Shown here piece after piece: positions 1-10,963 of a stretch of 64,000 bases of DNA. The translations under genes and the position numbers were made by a program. The stretch's first letter is position 1. Every line of letters begins with the position of its first letter. The notes under the pieces are model-generated. The model worked only from the letters and a program-made list of their open reading frames with translations, did not search any database and was not told the DNA's origin. Origin of the DNA: Echria macrotheca (Eukaryota > Ascomycota > Sordariomycetes > Sordariales > Schizotheciaceae); NCBI GenBank assembly GCA_030411725.1, contig MU839829.1, positions 2,294,001-2,358,000 of the forward strand, read 5' to 3'.

Positions 1-343
1 CATCAGCCAACCCCAATGTCACAATAACTGTGCTAAATTCACTCTGTTGCTGTCGCTGCTTGTATAGAGATTGAAAAACTCGCGGAATATCTCACCACAA
101 GCCCCCAATACTCCAACGCCATAACGATACTTTTTGTCAGATAGCCAACCTAAAAGTCGTGTAATCCAATGCCGGGTCCTCAGCCTCACGTTTTCCGAAC
201 CCAGATCCCAAACCTAAGAAAAGACACGTCTGATCGTACAGCTGTTGAAACGTTCCACCCAGAGAGCCACTTGGCCGTGCAATCGTCCCGTCATGTAACC
301 AACCAGGAACAAAATGTTGTGCTGAAGCCCCGGTTTTAAGCCC
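1..343. other. Flank downstream of the RAX1-like gene
   Basis: Non-coding as far as I can see. It holds the 3' flank of the minus-strand gene that ends at 344. No long frame, RNA gene or repeat is supported. Confidence 0.6.
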
Positions 344-1836
344 CTAGAAAAGATTACCTCCGGGCAGGCAGACAAAAATAACCGTCAAGATGCCCGACAG
401 CACTAGTGCTCCGAGCAAGCTCTGGACAAAGATGGTGTCCTGGATCTGGCGAAGAGCAGGCTCCTCGATCCACACCTCGCGATCGAAGATCTTGCGTACG
501 ATGTTGCGGCTTTCATAGCGCAAAACCCACGGTTCCTCCTCGTAGCTGTTGGTTGTCCCGAAGCTGTCAAACGACTGCTTTAGTGGATCCTCGCCGTTTT
601 CATCGCCGAACAGCTCCCAAGGTCGAACATGGCGGTGGTGCAAGCCGTGCAGAACCACACACATGCCCTTCCATGCCGCGATCAATGTCGAGATGCCAAG
701 CACCCAGCCAATTGCTGCAAAGGCGCGATAGCCCCGTCCTAGCCGGGAGAGGGTGAGAATGATAGCTACTGCGGTGCTGGCGACAATCAGGCCGACACCC
801 AGAGACCGCGCGAACACGACGCGAGCCCGGTTACCGTTGCAGATGGACCACCGGACGAAGTTGGGGTGAGCCTGCCGACGCAACATTGACTCCGCCATCC
901 TTGCAGCCTCGCGAAAAGCGGACGGGTGGGTCGTATAAGCCAGGGCCATGAGCACGGCTTTCTGCTCACGATCGGCGAGGTTGAGCTGGCGAGGCGCGCC
1001 GTCCATAATGTAAGTGGCAATGACCCTATCTATCTCGTGGCGGAAAGGCTGGATCGTGACTTGTAATGTCAGCAGAAACGTACTTGTCGTAAAGCGGGCT
1101 ACACCTTACAGGGCACCTTGATACCGGCGTTGACGAAAGCATCGTTTGCCTGGCTCCGGTAGCTGGTAACATACGAGTCGACATACTCCGAGACAACCTC
1201 GGATTTGGCGCTATCAAGAGGGGAGGCAGAAAACGAGTCGAATTCAACCTTCTGGGTATCCTCGGCTTTCTCAAAGTCGCTGCCCTTGAAGATGGCCAAG
1301 GCGGGTGTCTTGACCTCCTTGCGAAGTTTCTCGGCCTGTTCTTTCTGGAAGCGCATGTCGGCTTCCTCTTCCATCTCCTTAGTCCACGGCGGAGCCAGAG
1401 CCACATCGGCCGTCTTGGCTTCGCTGAATCTTTGGACATAGTCGCGGTACCAGAGGAAAAACTGAAGATTCTCGGGCGACCGCTCGACGTATACGAGGTA
1501 GTTCATAAAGTCCCGAAGCGTGCACGGCTGCCAGTGGCGTTAGTATGATCCATAAAACATCGAGACATGGCGAGGTATAAGTCAACTAACCGGACAAGTC
1601 GCTCCCCTGATAATCCTGTCAAATGACAACTCCGGCGGAACTCCAGCGGCCAGGCTAGCAGCCACCAAGGAATCCTCCGAGCCGGCGCTCTTCTCGCCGC
1701 TGGACCTAGCGCTTTCAAGAGAGGACTGGCTGCCCTTCATGATGGATTCTGCGTCGATGTACGCTGGGCGTCTGTAGGTGAGGGGTAACAAGCCCATAAT
1801 GAGGGAGTTGTGCCGCAGCTCGAAGGCAGCGTGCAA
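344..1836 (-). CDS. rax1: RGS-domain membrane protein, RAX1-like
   Basis: Three exons: 1836-1591, 1527-1110 and 1029-344, giving 449 residues. The introns are 63 and 80 nt with GTTAGT and GTAAGG donors. The N-terminal half carries an RGS fold: a CPPCTLRDFMNYLVYVERS stretch and an NLQFFLWYRDY helix lie near residues 81-115, and the fold closes near residues 190-235. The C-terminal part has three hydrophobic segments, around residues 300-316, 325-350 and 425-445, separated by a charged loop. An RGS domain followed by three membrane spans is the layout of yeast Rax1, a bud-site/polarity protein of similar length (about 435 residues), and of its filamentous-fungal homologues. By family it should act at membranes, possibly on heterotrimeric G-alpha subunits; this sequence does not prove GAP activity. 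The start could also be the methionine at residue 14, which opens MGLLPLTYRRPAY. Confidence 0.86.
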
Positions 1837-4800
1837 CGAAAATCGAGGACCTGTCTGAGAGGATACTCGACGGAAGATATACGGTTATTCTGGCCGTTCG
1901 ACGGGAAGAAGGTGTCACGAGGCTTGGTTTCAACACAAACAATCGGGAAATACGAGGTAGCCTAGCCTTGAAGCTGGCTAATACGAAAAGGTGCAAACAA
2001 ACGGGAAAAATGAGCTCGACAGCTTGTGCTTGACCCACGCGATCTCGCAACAAGATGTGTGAATTGATGATGCTTGCCGGATACAAAATGGCAGGAAGGG
2101 GAACTCAGAAATAGAAAGCTAGTAAATCATATACCGGCTCCACCCCAACCAGTTAGTTGTCTGGAAGGGAAGGAGATGCGTCCTCTCGACCACACGGCAT
2201 CCAAGCTTGTCTGCAGGGTACAAGGGGGCTCGTGAAGGATCCGTGGTCCAAAAGCATTTCATGACGGTAACGGGGATGCGATAGGGCACAAGGCTGCTTG
2301 CCTTGGACCGTAACCTTGCAGCCGCGAGGTCGAGAGCAGGACGCCAGTGACTCGACGGCCAGTAACCAATACACGCCTCGGCGCCCGTTGTAGATGCGGG
2401 GTTATGTACAGGAAACCATTGACTGGAGACATGCGAGGAATTCGTGACAGGCATGGAACCCGTCTGGTGAACGAGGTTGGGAACAGACGCAAAACTCGGC
2501 GAGGAGCCGGCCAGTACGCTAAGTCCAGACTCGCAGGAAGCTCAGAGCGGGAAAGATCAACATAGCATGGCTTACTGAGCCAACGGTGATTGGGCTGGTG
2601 TTCCGTGCTCGCGTGGGGGACGCGACAACGTCGCCAGAGGCGCCAACGTCGGGTTACCATGCGGACGACAGACTTTCAACGTCCCGGATATCATCCCCAC
2701 AGCATGCCTTGGGTGTACTTCCAGAAGAGATATGCTTACCTAGTAGCCTGATCATGTTTTAGACAGCATGGACGAGAACTTCCTGCTGGTCATCAGTTGC
2801 TCTGCGCGGACGACTGGACGGACATCTAGAGTAAACCGTAGAGCCATGCCCTCCTTGCAAGGCGCGGAGAGATGTGTTCCCGACAGCTTCAGCTCATTCC
2901 AACTTGGGTTACATCGGCTGTGACCCAGTGATGCCACGGACCTCGATCCGCTGCAGGAACATGGTTGATTGGCAAACCTCGGTGTGGGAGGGTGCAATTC
3001 CATGACGGAAGAGATGGGAAAGACTCGATTGCGTTAGGTGTGAAATCGAGGGGGAGTGGGTAGCAGTCCGTGCAGCCCCTGTCATATCAGTTCAGCTCCA
3101 GGTCTGTGTGCGATAAGCCAATCAGTTGCCGCAAAGCTACCTGCCTGACAGGGTTCATCCGAGATCTCGCTCGATCCCCGGTAACAACGTCGCGTTTGGT
3201 GATCTGGACCAAAATGACCTCCAGCTCCTCAGTTCTGAAATCTCTCGCAAATTTGTGAGAATTTCTGAGGAGTTGACGGAGAAAATTGCCTCGGAACGGC
3301 GGCGACAAACATAGAACCTGAACTAACAGCCTTAGGGAAAGTCAAACTGGTGAGGGGTTGCGTCGAGAAAAGTAAACGGCTGCATGTCTTACTCGCCGCT
3401 GGTCTGTTTTCCATTTCTCACTGGCTCGCGTTCACAGGACAAACTGAGACAGCAGGCTTGGCTTCGATTGCGGGAGAGATCCAGGCCATCCCGGCCGACC
3501 TCGAGGAGGGGACTCATAGCCAAATCCTTCACACCATCGACGCTACGGACGCTGCGGTTCCGAGTAGGGTGGGAATCACTGCAGCCACCGTCACAATTTC
3601 GCCATCTCGCACCCGGAGGGCGGGATAAACGATCGAGATGCCTCCGAAAAGGGGATGACTCGGAGAGGTTGGGGCTCGGGATGGTCCCGTTGAGTCTCGG
3701 GTCACCTCAAGCACCGTGCCGACCACGATAGTAAACCTGTGCCGGACACAACCCGCGCTGATTCTATCTATGCGGCTTGCCCATCCCGGACCGGCTATCG
3801 GCACGGAGCTTGTTGGGGTTCACAAACCCTCCATCAGTCGACCATCTGAGATCCTACGGTTTTACGTCGATACTCATTTGGTGCCTCGCATATTGATCCC
3901 TTGCATGTGACCTGTGGGGATGGTTTTTGTGACGCCTGTTTCTTTTTTCCTCTTGCTTCTTTTTTGCTCAACATACTCCAGTATAGGCTCTCACGGCTCT
4001 CCAGTGGACAGCCCTTTTTCGACCTTTCGATGGATTCAACCTATCAACTAGCGTCACTCTGCCTCTCTCGGAGGAGGTTGTCTTTATGACCCAGCGGATT
4101 ATCCATATTGGTATCCGATTGGATCGGGTTTAGGAGGTTGGCTGCAGCAAGAGTCTCTTGGCTTGCTCTCGGTTTTAGACGTCGGGTGACTGCTTGTGAT
4201 AGAGGTTTCCTTCCTGACTGGCTTCAGCCTTAGTCTTGAGGTCGACATGGAGGTGAAGTTTCCCCTGCATTGGACATTTTGATTTCTTATTTATAGGTAA
4301 CTCTGCGGCGAAGTCCGCTACAGCACACCGCCTGCATCTTGGTTTCTCGGGTAGGATGTGATGTCGGAGGAGGCTGACGGTGTCTCTCGGCACCTCCAGT
4401 TCTCGAATCCGTTCGTCCGAAGAAGCCGCTGGCGGTATTCCTGCGGAATGTGTCGGACCTGCAGTGGACGGGAGGACCTCGCATTATACCGGGCTGACGC
4501 GTGACGTTGGGTGACGGCGACCACACATCCTGATTGAGAAGGCCTCGACACACCCGCGGCACCTCGAGTAGCCCTCAACCCCTGGGGTATATACAAATGA
4601 GCGGCAAAGACCGCCAAAGATCACACTATTCCCCATTGCACTCGAACCTTCGTGTCCAATGGACGAGACGAGTTTGGGACTGTCGCTCTCGGGGTTTGCA
4701 TCACATTTATGTCAACTAGACTCTGAAACTTTGGAACTGGTGAGGTAGAGGGCTATATATCGGACCTGGTTGGTATAGCCACATTGGGGTAAAGCTAGGG

Positions 4801-5298
4801 CATGTACCGATACACAATCCGGCTATTCCAGCCAGGTCCTATATAGCCCTCTACCTAGGTAACGAATGCGACGAGTTCCAAAGTCAGTTCAGAGCCGTGT
4901 TCTCAATTTCAGTGACAGAACAGGTATCCAAAGAATGCTCAGTGGCGGGAAGCCAAATAGCAGGTCTAGCTAATCAGGCAAAATGGAATCGAGTCACAAT
5001 TCGCTCAGAAGTTGAGTGTGAGTGAGGAGGCACGAGGAGCTCGAGGTGGATACAGTCGCCCCTGTTGTCGATCGGAGCGGGCCGAGCCGCCAACGTCTCG
5101 TCTCCACGCTCGTCGATCCCAACACCACTCAGAAACACATGGTATTCTGTCTCATCACGCCGTTGATGTCTAGTCGTAAGCGTTTATCACATTACTGTGA
5201 TAACCATTGTGTCTCTGGCTGTATAACGCCTTCTGATTCAGTGAGTAGAGACCAATACGTTGTCGCCGCCGCCGCTATCCCTGGCTTTCTCCCATGTC
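1837..5298. other. Gene-poor spacer between RAX1-like and DUF1348 genes
   Basis: About 3.5 kb with only short, overlapping frames that show no recognisable motif or splice continuity. It holds the leader and promoter of the RAX1-like gene on the left and the foldback element at 4721-4894. I see nothing else I can support. Confidence 0.55.
4721..4894. repeat. 174-bp foldback (inverted-repeat) element, MITE-like
   Basis: The left arm (4721 to about 4800) matches the reverse complement of the right arm (about 4802 to 4894) over nearly its whole length. Both arms start CTCTGAA, continue through ACTTTGGAACT, share GGTAGAGGGCTATATA, GGACCTGG and a diverged TGG(T/A)ATAGCC block, and meet at a central GCATGTAC. 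They differ by small gaps: 3 nt after CTCTGAA, about 12 nt before GGTAGAGG and 2 nt after TATATA, plus scattered mismatches. No frame spans it and no clear target-site duplication flanks it. It resembles an old MITE or a hairpin-forming remnant. Only one copy is visible in this window. Confidence 0.75.
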
Positions 5299-5829
5299 CT
5301 ACCAATGCTTCTCACTAATATCAACGGTATTGACGTCCACACCGTCCTTGAACCAGCGCTCCTCCTCCGAAATCTTGACATCGTTCCCGCTCATCTGCCT
5401 CTTGCGCATGAGCCCATTCTCAGCAAAAGTCCAGTCTTCCAGCCCATATGTCCGCCACCACTGCCCATCCTTGTCATGCCACTCGTACCAAAACTGGACC
5501 GCAATCTAGACGTTTTTTCTTGTCAGTCCCATCATGGTTTCGGTCTCGGGAACCACTAGGATGAAATGCCAAACCTTGTTGTCCGTAAAAGCAAACAGCT
5601 CTTTCCGGAGGCGGTATCCGTCCTCGACGGCCCATTTGTCACTGAGGAACTTGACGATGGCCGGCCGGCCCTGCAGAAATACGTCGCGGTTCCGCCATAT
5701 CGAGTCGGGCGTGTAGGCGAACTGGACCACCTCCGGGTTGCACGTGTTCCAGGCGTCCTGTGCCGCCTTGACTTTCTTTTGGGCCGTCTCCAGGGTGAAA
5801 GGGGGAAACGGAGGTCTCGACTCAGCCAT
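5299..5829 (-). CDS. DUF1348 / SnoaL-like (NTF2-fold) protein
   Basis: Two exons, 5829-5575 and 5505-5299, with a 69-nt intron (GTTTGG...CTAG), give 153 residues. The family signature is clear: RPPFPPFTLETAQKKVKAAQ at the N terminus, then AYTPDSIWRNRDVFLQGRPA, a KWAVEDGYRLRKELFAFTDNK block that crosses the splice junction into IAVQFWYEWHD, and a GQWWRTYG...W.F segment. This is the compact alpha+beta NTF2-like fold called DUF1348 in bacteria and fungi. The enzymatic role is unknown, and the fold alone does not give one. The gene stands alone and is divergent from the peroxiredoxin gene across about 1 kb. The donor is GTTTGG rather than GTRNGT, but only this splice joins the two family blocks in frame. 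Confidence 0.85.
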
Positions 5830-6865
5830 GTTCCTTGATATCAATGAAAACTTTGTCAACAATTGGCGAGTTCGGCCTGGGCAATGTTCAATTTGACGTG
5901 ATGGGCGATAGCTACTAGGTGCTCGACATGGGGATTCTGGACATGGGGCAGGATCGGTCAGTTGTATATACCCGGGCAATGCGCCGTATCCCCCCTCCCG
6001 CGAAATGCAGTTCCGGTTCGGTCTTGGCTCGGCTTCGGCGGGTCAAACTAGATATCGGCTCCGCCGTCAAAAGGGCGTCTCGTTCCTTGATGCGAGCCCT
6101 TTTAAGGTCAAAGTGCTGTTGCCGCTGAATAAGCCTCCACCTCCCACACAGATGATTCTCCGCGGCAGCGGACGTTTTATCATACGATTATGAGCGAATG
6201 CTCTTCCAGACTACAGCTGTTTGCGCTTTGTGGATGATCTTGCAGGGTCCTACATGAAGCAACTAAGTACATAGGTATGTTGTCCCCAGCCCGCCGCGGC
6301 CCTCATCGTCTCCCCGACCTCTCTAGTGGAGGGGCCAAATCCGGGTTCTGACAGTGCACCCAATGCACATGAACTCTTTGTACGCCCAATAGCCCCGCGG
6401 GCTCTCGGAATATATGCCGAAACTCTTCAACGGCGAGTATGAGGGAGGCTTGAGCAGACTGGTCGTGCCTTCCCATGCTTTAAACTCAGAAAGTCTAAAG
6501 GAAAGCGCCGCCTTACCTATTTATGTAAGGATATCGCCTGTCGATTGCGCAATACCATCGGCAAACAATGTCATTCCTTCCCTTTCGGAATTTACGGGGA
6601 AATCCACAGGGCAAGTGCCATGCCAATAGGCGGGGGGCAACGCAAGCAGCAGGCAGCGGAAGAGAATCGGATTGCGCCGATTTCAGATCCACCCCTCTCT
6701 CCGTCCAACGACCTCTCCCCTTTTTCACCCCGCCATTGCTCTCACATCGCTCTTCACTTGTTTTTTTTCTTCTCAACGACATATCAAACTCGCGGACTTC
6801 AACTCTTCATTTTCTCACAATCACTCAAACTCCATTCCCAACTCTATAAGAGAACCCCCCCAAAA
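5830..6865. promoter_or_regulatory. Divergent intergenic promoter, DUF1348 / PMP20
   Basis: About 1 kb between two divergent starts. The right side holds a CT-rich leader (about 6680-6840) running into the peroxiredoxin ATG. No defined binding site is claimed. Confidence 0.45.
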
Positions 6866-7552
6866 ATGTCTGCCACCGAAAGCGGCCTCAAAGCCGGCGA
6901 TGCCTTCCCGGAGGGCGTCAAGTTCAGCTACGTCCCTCCCACGGGCGACCTGAACCTCCAGGTCTGCGGTCTCCCCACCGTGTACGACGCCAGCAATGGT
7001 AAGTATCTTTCTACTTAGATCACCCCAAGCGAAATAGAAAAATAAAAAAATCACACGAATTAACACCGATTTCCATCCATCCAGAATTCAAAACAAAAAA
7101 GGTAGTCCTAGTAGCCGTCCCCGGCGCCTTCACCCCGACATGCTCGGAGAAGCACCTGCCCGGGTACATCGCCAAGCTGCCCGAATTCAAGGAGGCGGGC
7201 GTCCAGCAGGTCATCTTCATCGCCTCCAACGATGTCTTCGTCATGTCGGCCTGGGCCAAGGTATATGGCATCAAGGACGACTCGATTGTACGTTTTTTAC
7301 CACTCACCCCTCTCCTTGTCTTCTCCTGTATTGCCTTCATATTGTCAAACGTGGCTAATGATCTTATGTGTAAAGCTATTCATGACGGATACCGATCTGG
7401 CATTCAGCAAAAGCATCGGCTGGGTGCAAGGGGAGCGGACCCAGAGATACGCCATCATCGTTGATCATGGTAAGGTCGTGTACGCCGACCGCGAGACGGT
7501 CCGGGGGAGCCTCGAGAAGACGGGTGCCGATGCGGTGTTGTCCAAGCTCTAG
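6866..7552 (+). CDS. pmp20: Peroxisomal peroxiredoxin, PMP20 (Prx5) type
   Basis: Three exons, 6866-6998, 7085-7287 and 7376-7552, encode 170 residues. The peroxidatic motif PGAFTPTCSEKHLPGY puts the reactive cysteine at residue 64. A second cysteine is at residue 34 (LQVCGLPTVY), the same pair of positions seen in Asp f 3-type fungal PMP20 proteins. The last three residues are SKL, a textbook PTS1, so the protein is expected in the peroxisome matrix, where it would reduce peroxides from beta-oxidation. Both introns (86 and 88 nt) start with GTAAGT or GTACGT. The ATG follows an A-rich CCAAAA context and is the first one in frame after the CT-rich leader. Length and motif order are full for the family. 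Confidence 0.95.
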
Positions 7553-8000
7553 GAAGCATGGGAGGAAAAAGTACGACCGAGGAATCGTCTTTGTTGTACC
7601 CCTCGTAGGTTGGGGTTTTAGGTTTTACTAGCACTTACTCCGTAGCACCATGCATGATACCAGCGTCATGACCTTCATCTCCAGGTCACTACGTCTAAAA
7701 CCTCAGTCCATCAGTGTACCGTGTTCATTCAGACCAATGCATAAGTCGGCATTCTGTAAGCTACCCATGCACATGTCCTAATCCCATGACGCAGACCCAT
7801 GCAACCGGCCCTTCGGAAACAAATCGATGTCTTGTCCGAGGGCGAAGACCCTTTTAAGTGAGCTGAGCAGGTAAAAAACCGAGACCGACCAACCGACTCC
7901 CGTCCGCCCATAGTCCCCACGTGCTGCGCCAAAGATTGTGAGACTTGTCATCCCAAAATCTCTCTCCCCTTCCTGACCACCACCAGCCCAAGATGTTTCC
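7553..8000. other. Convergent 3' spacer, PMP20 / eL24
   Basis: 448 bp between two converging stop codons. It should contain both 3' UTRs. No frame or repeat is supported. Confidence 0.5.
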
Positions 8001-8874
8001 TTAACGAGACTTGGCGGCAACCTTCACCGGCGCACCCTTAGCCCCCTGCTTGCTAGTAACACGGCCGGCGGGCTGGCCCTTGGCGGCCGACGCAGCGGCC
8101 TTCGCCTTCTCAGCCTTCTTAGCAGCCGCGGCAGCCTGCTTCTTCTCCTTTGACTCCTTGATGGCGGCGGCACGGGCGGCGCTCCGGGCCTCGGGGCGCA
8201 TCGACCGACGCTCCTTAATCACATCGAGCGAAGCACCGACGATGGCACGCTGGGCCTTGATGGTACGGCGGGTACGCTTCTTGGCGACTTCCTGTTGTCG
8301 TTGTCAGCCTCTTTGTCTCCTTCACTTCCCTCTCTCTCTCTCTTTCGCGTGTTCGTGATCCTCCGCTCCTCCTTCTTCCCTCGTGTATTCAAACGTTTCG
8401 GTCTTGGAGATAAAGAGGGGGGGAGGGGGTGTTCCTGCGGATTGGAATGATCGGGGTCGGTCTTTTCGTACCTCTGAGATGCCCTTGCGGTGTTGCCGGC
8501 GGAAGAGAACGGTCCAGGCGATGCGGCGGGGGTTCTTTCGCTGGAGGAAAAGGGACTCGGATTTGCCGTTCTGGAAGCGGAAGATCTTGCTGTCGCCGCG
8601 GACGAACAGCTTACCCTGTTATATATGCAAGAAACAATTCGTTAGCCAAACTGATTCCCTCCAAAGATGATGCGGAATATCCAATGATTCCCCTTTCTTG
8701 TCCGTCGCCTCGTTCATTGCCGTCATCGCGTCTTTCTCGTTCGTCGTAGCGTCGATTGAACATGTGGGCGCGCGGGGCTCCGGACAAGATAAGGGAACCT
8801 CGGGACAGTTTAAAAAGAATTACCTTTCCAGGGTAGATCCGCTGGCCGGAGAACGTATCGTCGTAGGTTCTCAT
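8001..8874 (-). CDS. rpl24: 60S ribosomal protein eL24 (L24)
   Basis: Three exons, 8874-8824, 8615-8472 and 8291-8001, encode 161 residues. The start MRTYDDTFSGQRIYPGK, the middle GKLFVRGDSKIF...RKNPRRIAWTVLFRRQHRKGIS and the tail VAKKRTRR followed by an Ala/Lys-rich C terminus are characteristic of eukaryotic L24e. The introns are 208 and 180 nt, longer than most others here, as is common in fungal ribosomal protein genes. The first exon is only 17 codons. The gene is divergent from TAD1, and the 471-bp shared promoter carries a two-unit telobox-like AACCCT repeat. L24 sits on the large subunit near the subunit bridges. Confidence 0.96.
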
Positions 8875-9345
8875 GTTGGCGGTGTGTTGTCGATTGTTTG
8901 TCGGTTGTCGGGGGTTGCTGTCCTCTCCGAGAGTTCAAAAAGTTCCAAGGTTCTCGATTTTACCAATTTCGATGGAGGTTGTGCGCGCAAGCGGCGATAG
9001 GGCTGTGATGTGATAGGCTGGGAGCACGGGCCATGGAGACCCACTTCTGTACGGGCTGGCTCGGCGGGTTGGTGGGGGATTGACGAGCCACGGCGACTCA
9101 CATCAACACTTGAGTTCAGCGCGGTTGCAGCTGGAATGCACACGGGGAGACTTCTAAAGACTGCTAATTCCATAGTTCCATGAGCTTGGATTCTGTGTAT
9201 TTTAATCAGCGGTTTCTTATTTGTCAAGCTGATCAAGCTAGTCCCGATATCTTTAACAGCAGCTCGGCCGATTTCTCACAGTGAACCCTAACCCTGGTCC
9301 TCAAGTTGTCACTGAGCAGTACCATCGTTGCTTGAGTCGAGAGCT
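8875..9345. promoter_or_regulatory. Bidirectional promoter, eL24 / TAD1
   Basis: Divergent promoter between a ribosomal protein gene and tRNA deaminase TAD1. The clearest element is the tandem AACCCTAACCCT at 9284-9295, 51 bp upstream of the TAD1 ATG and 410 bp from the eL24 ATG. That any factor binds it is inference. Confidence 0.5.
9284..9295 (+). promoter_or_regulatory. Telobox-like (AACCCT)2 motif
   Basis: Two exact AACCCT units equal two fungal telomere repeats read from the C-rich strand. It lies in a housekeeping promoter. Telobox motifs are known in ribosomal and translation gene promoters of several eukaryotes; a role here is inferred. A second exact copy lies at 39621-39632. Confidence 0.45.
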
Positions 9346-10695
9346 ATGGACGAGGGTGACGAGATAGCAAGGACGGTGCTGGAGGAGTTCAGGAGACTGC
9401 CTTCGAAGCGGAAACCCGCTGTCAGGGACAACGGGCTTCATGAGTGGGTGCCCCTGAGCGGGATCGTAGCCAAAGGTGTTGACCCCTTTCCCCTTTTCTC
9501 AGGAAACCGGCTAACAGATGCAAAGGTCCTGGATTCATAAACTGTATAGCTCTTGCGTATGTCTTCTGATCTTCTATAGACGGATATCAAGGACTAAAAA
9601 GCTCCCAGAACAGGAATGAAATGTCTCCCGGCCTCCAAACTCGCCCAGTCCAACGGCGTGGCCATCCACGACTGGCACGCCGAGATCCTCGCCCTCCGAG
9701 CCTTCAACCTCTTCATCCTTCAAGAATGCCAACATCTCACCCAGGGCGCTGAAAACTCAGACTTTCTCATCCGGAGGACGAACGACAAGCTCGACGCCAG
9801 CAGCAGCACGGCCCAACCCCTCCAGCCATTCACCTGGAACCAAGCTGTAACTCTCCACATGTACTGCTCCGAAGCCCCATGCGGCGACGCAAGCATGGAG
9901 CTCATCATGGCGGCACAAGCGGACGCCTCGCCCTGGGACATACCCACATCTACCACCACCACTCCCACCCCAGAGACTGCTCCTCCAACTCAGGATAAGA
10001 ACGATACACCACCACCATCCCTCCCCGGCCGAGCCTACTTCTCCCAACTAGGCATCGTCCGCCGCAAGCCAGCCCGAGGCGACGCGCCCCCAACCCTCTC
10101 CAAATCCTGCTCCGACAAAATCGCTCTCAAGCAGGCCACCTCCCTCCTCACCTCGCTCACCTCGCTCCTCGTGTCCCCCGAGCACATCTACCTCGCCTCC
10201 CTCGTCCTCCCAGAGTCGCAGCACTCACCCGTAGCCTGCGAGCGCTGCTTCTCCAGCCGGATGAGCAGTCTCGCAGGCCGCGTGTGGGAGGGCGGGTACG
10301 CCTTCACGCCCTTCCGCGTCGAGACGACCGGTCAGGAGTTTGAGTATTCGAAGCGGGAGGTGGCGAGGCGGGCGGAGCGGACGAGCGCGAGTAATCTCGC
10401 CGTGATGTGGACGGGTCACGGGACGGAGGAGGGTATAGTTGGAGGCGTGCTACAGGGCCGGAGGCAGTTCGATCTCAAGGGTGCCAGTATGGCTTCACGC
10501 CGGGGCATGTGGAAGTTGGCGGCTGGGATTGCCGGGCTGCTAGATGGGATACCATCAAGTCTGGCGGAAGGGACATATGATGAACTCAAAATGGGAACTT
10601 GGTTAGAGTTACGGAGAGCCGTGAAAGATGATGTTCGCCATGCCATGAAGGGTTGGGTCAGAAACACAGAGGGCGGAGGTTTTACCCTGCTCTAG
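9346..10695 (+). CDS. tad1: tRNA-specific adenosine deaminase (TAD1/ADAT1)
   Basis: Three exons, 9346-9475, 9526-9556 and 9609-10695, encode 415 residues. The middle exon is only 31 nt; it supplies PGFINCIAL and restores frame into ATGMKCLPASKL. The deaminase core is visible: IHDWHAEILALRAFNLF (zinc-binding His and catalytic Glu near residue 74) and SEAPCGDASMELI (PCGD, zinc cysteine near residue 146). Further ADAT1-family features are the CSDKIALKQ block and YLASLVLPE. By family it converts A37 to inosine in eukaryotic tRNA-Ala; no substrate determinant can be read from the sequence alone. The insert between the PCGD motif and the CSDKIAL block is proline/threonine-rich, which is common in fungal members. 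The start at 9346 is the in-frame ATG that opens MDEGDEIARTVLEEF. Confidence 0.92.
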
Positions 10696-10963
10696 CCACA
10701 GCAAGCTCTATCACAAATCACGAATCCCATACCGCGGCTTGGTGCCACCGTGATTGACAATGCTATCACGGGTTACCCCCGAATAAGTCTCGGAACCAAA
10801 CTGATTGCTGTTTCCTATCCTCCCAGCCAGGGCTTTTCGCGCCCAATGCACAAATCCCGAAGACGCCACCATCCATACAGAAACAACCTCGGTCCAATCC
10901 TCCTCCCGAGGATCAAAGCGGCTGGTCCGTCGTGTAAAATCCCTCACCCGCTACAGGGAGAGC

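Noticed and set aside
5506..5574. Apparent frameshift in the DUF1348 gene
   Set aside because: A 69-nt intron with a GTTTGG donor and CTAG acceptor restores the family sequence exactly.
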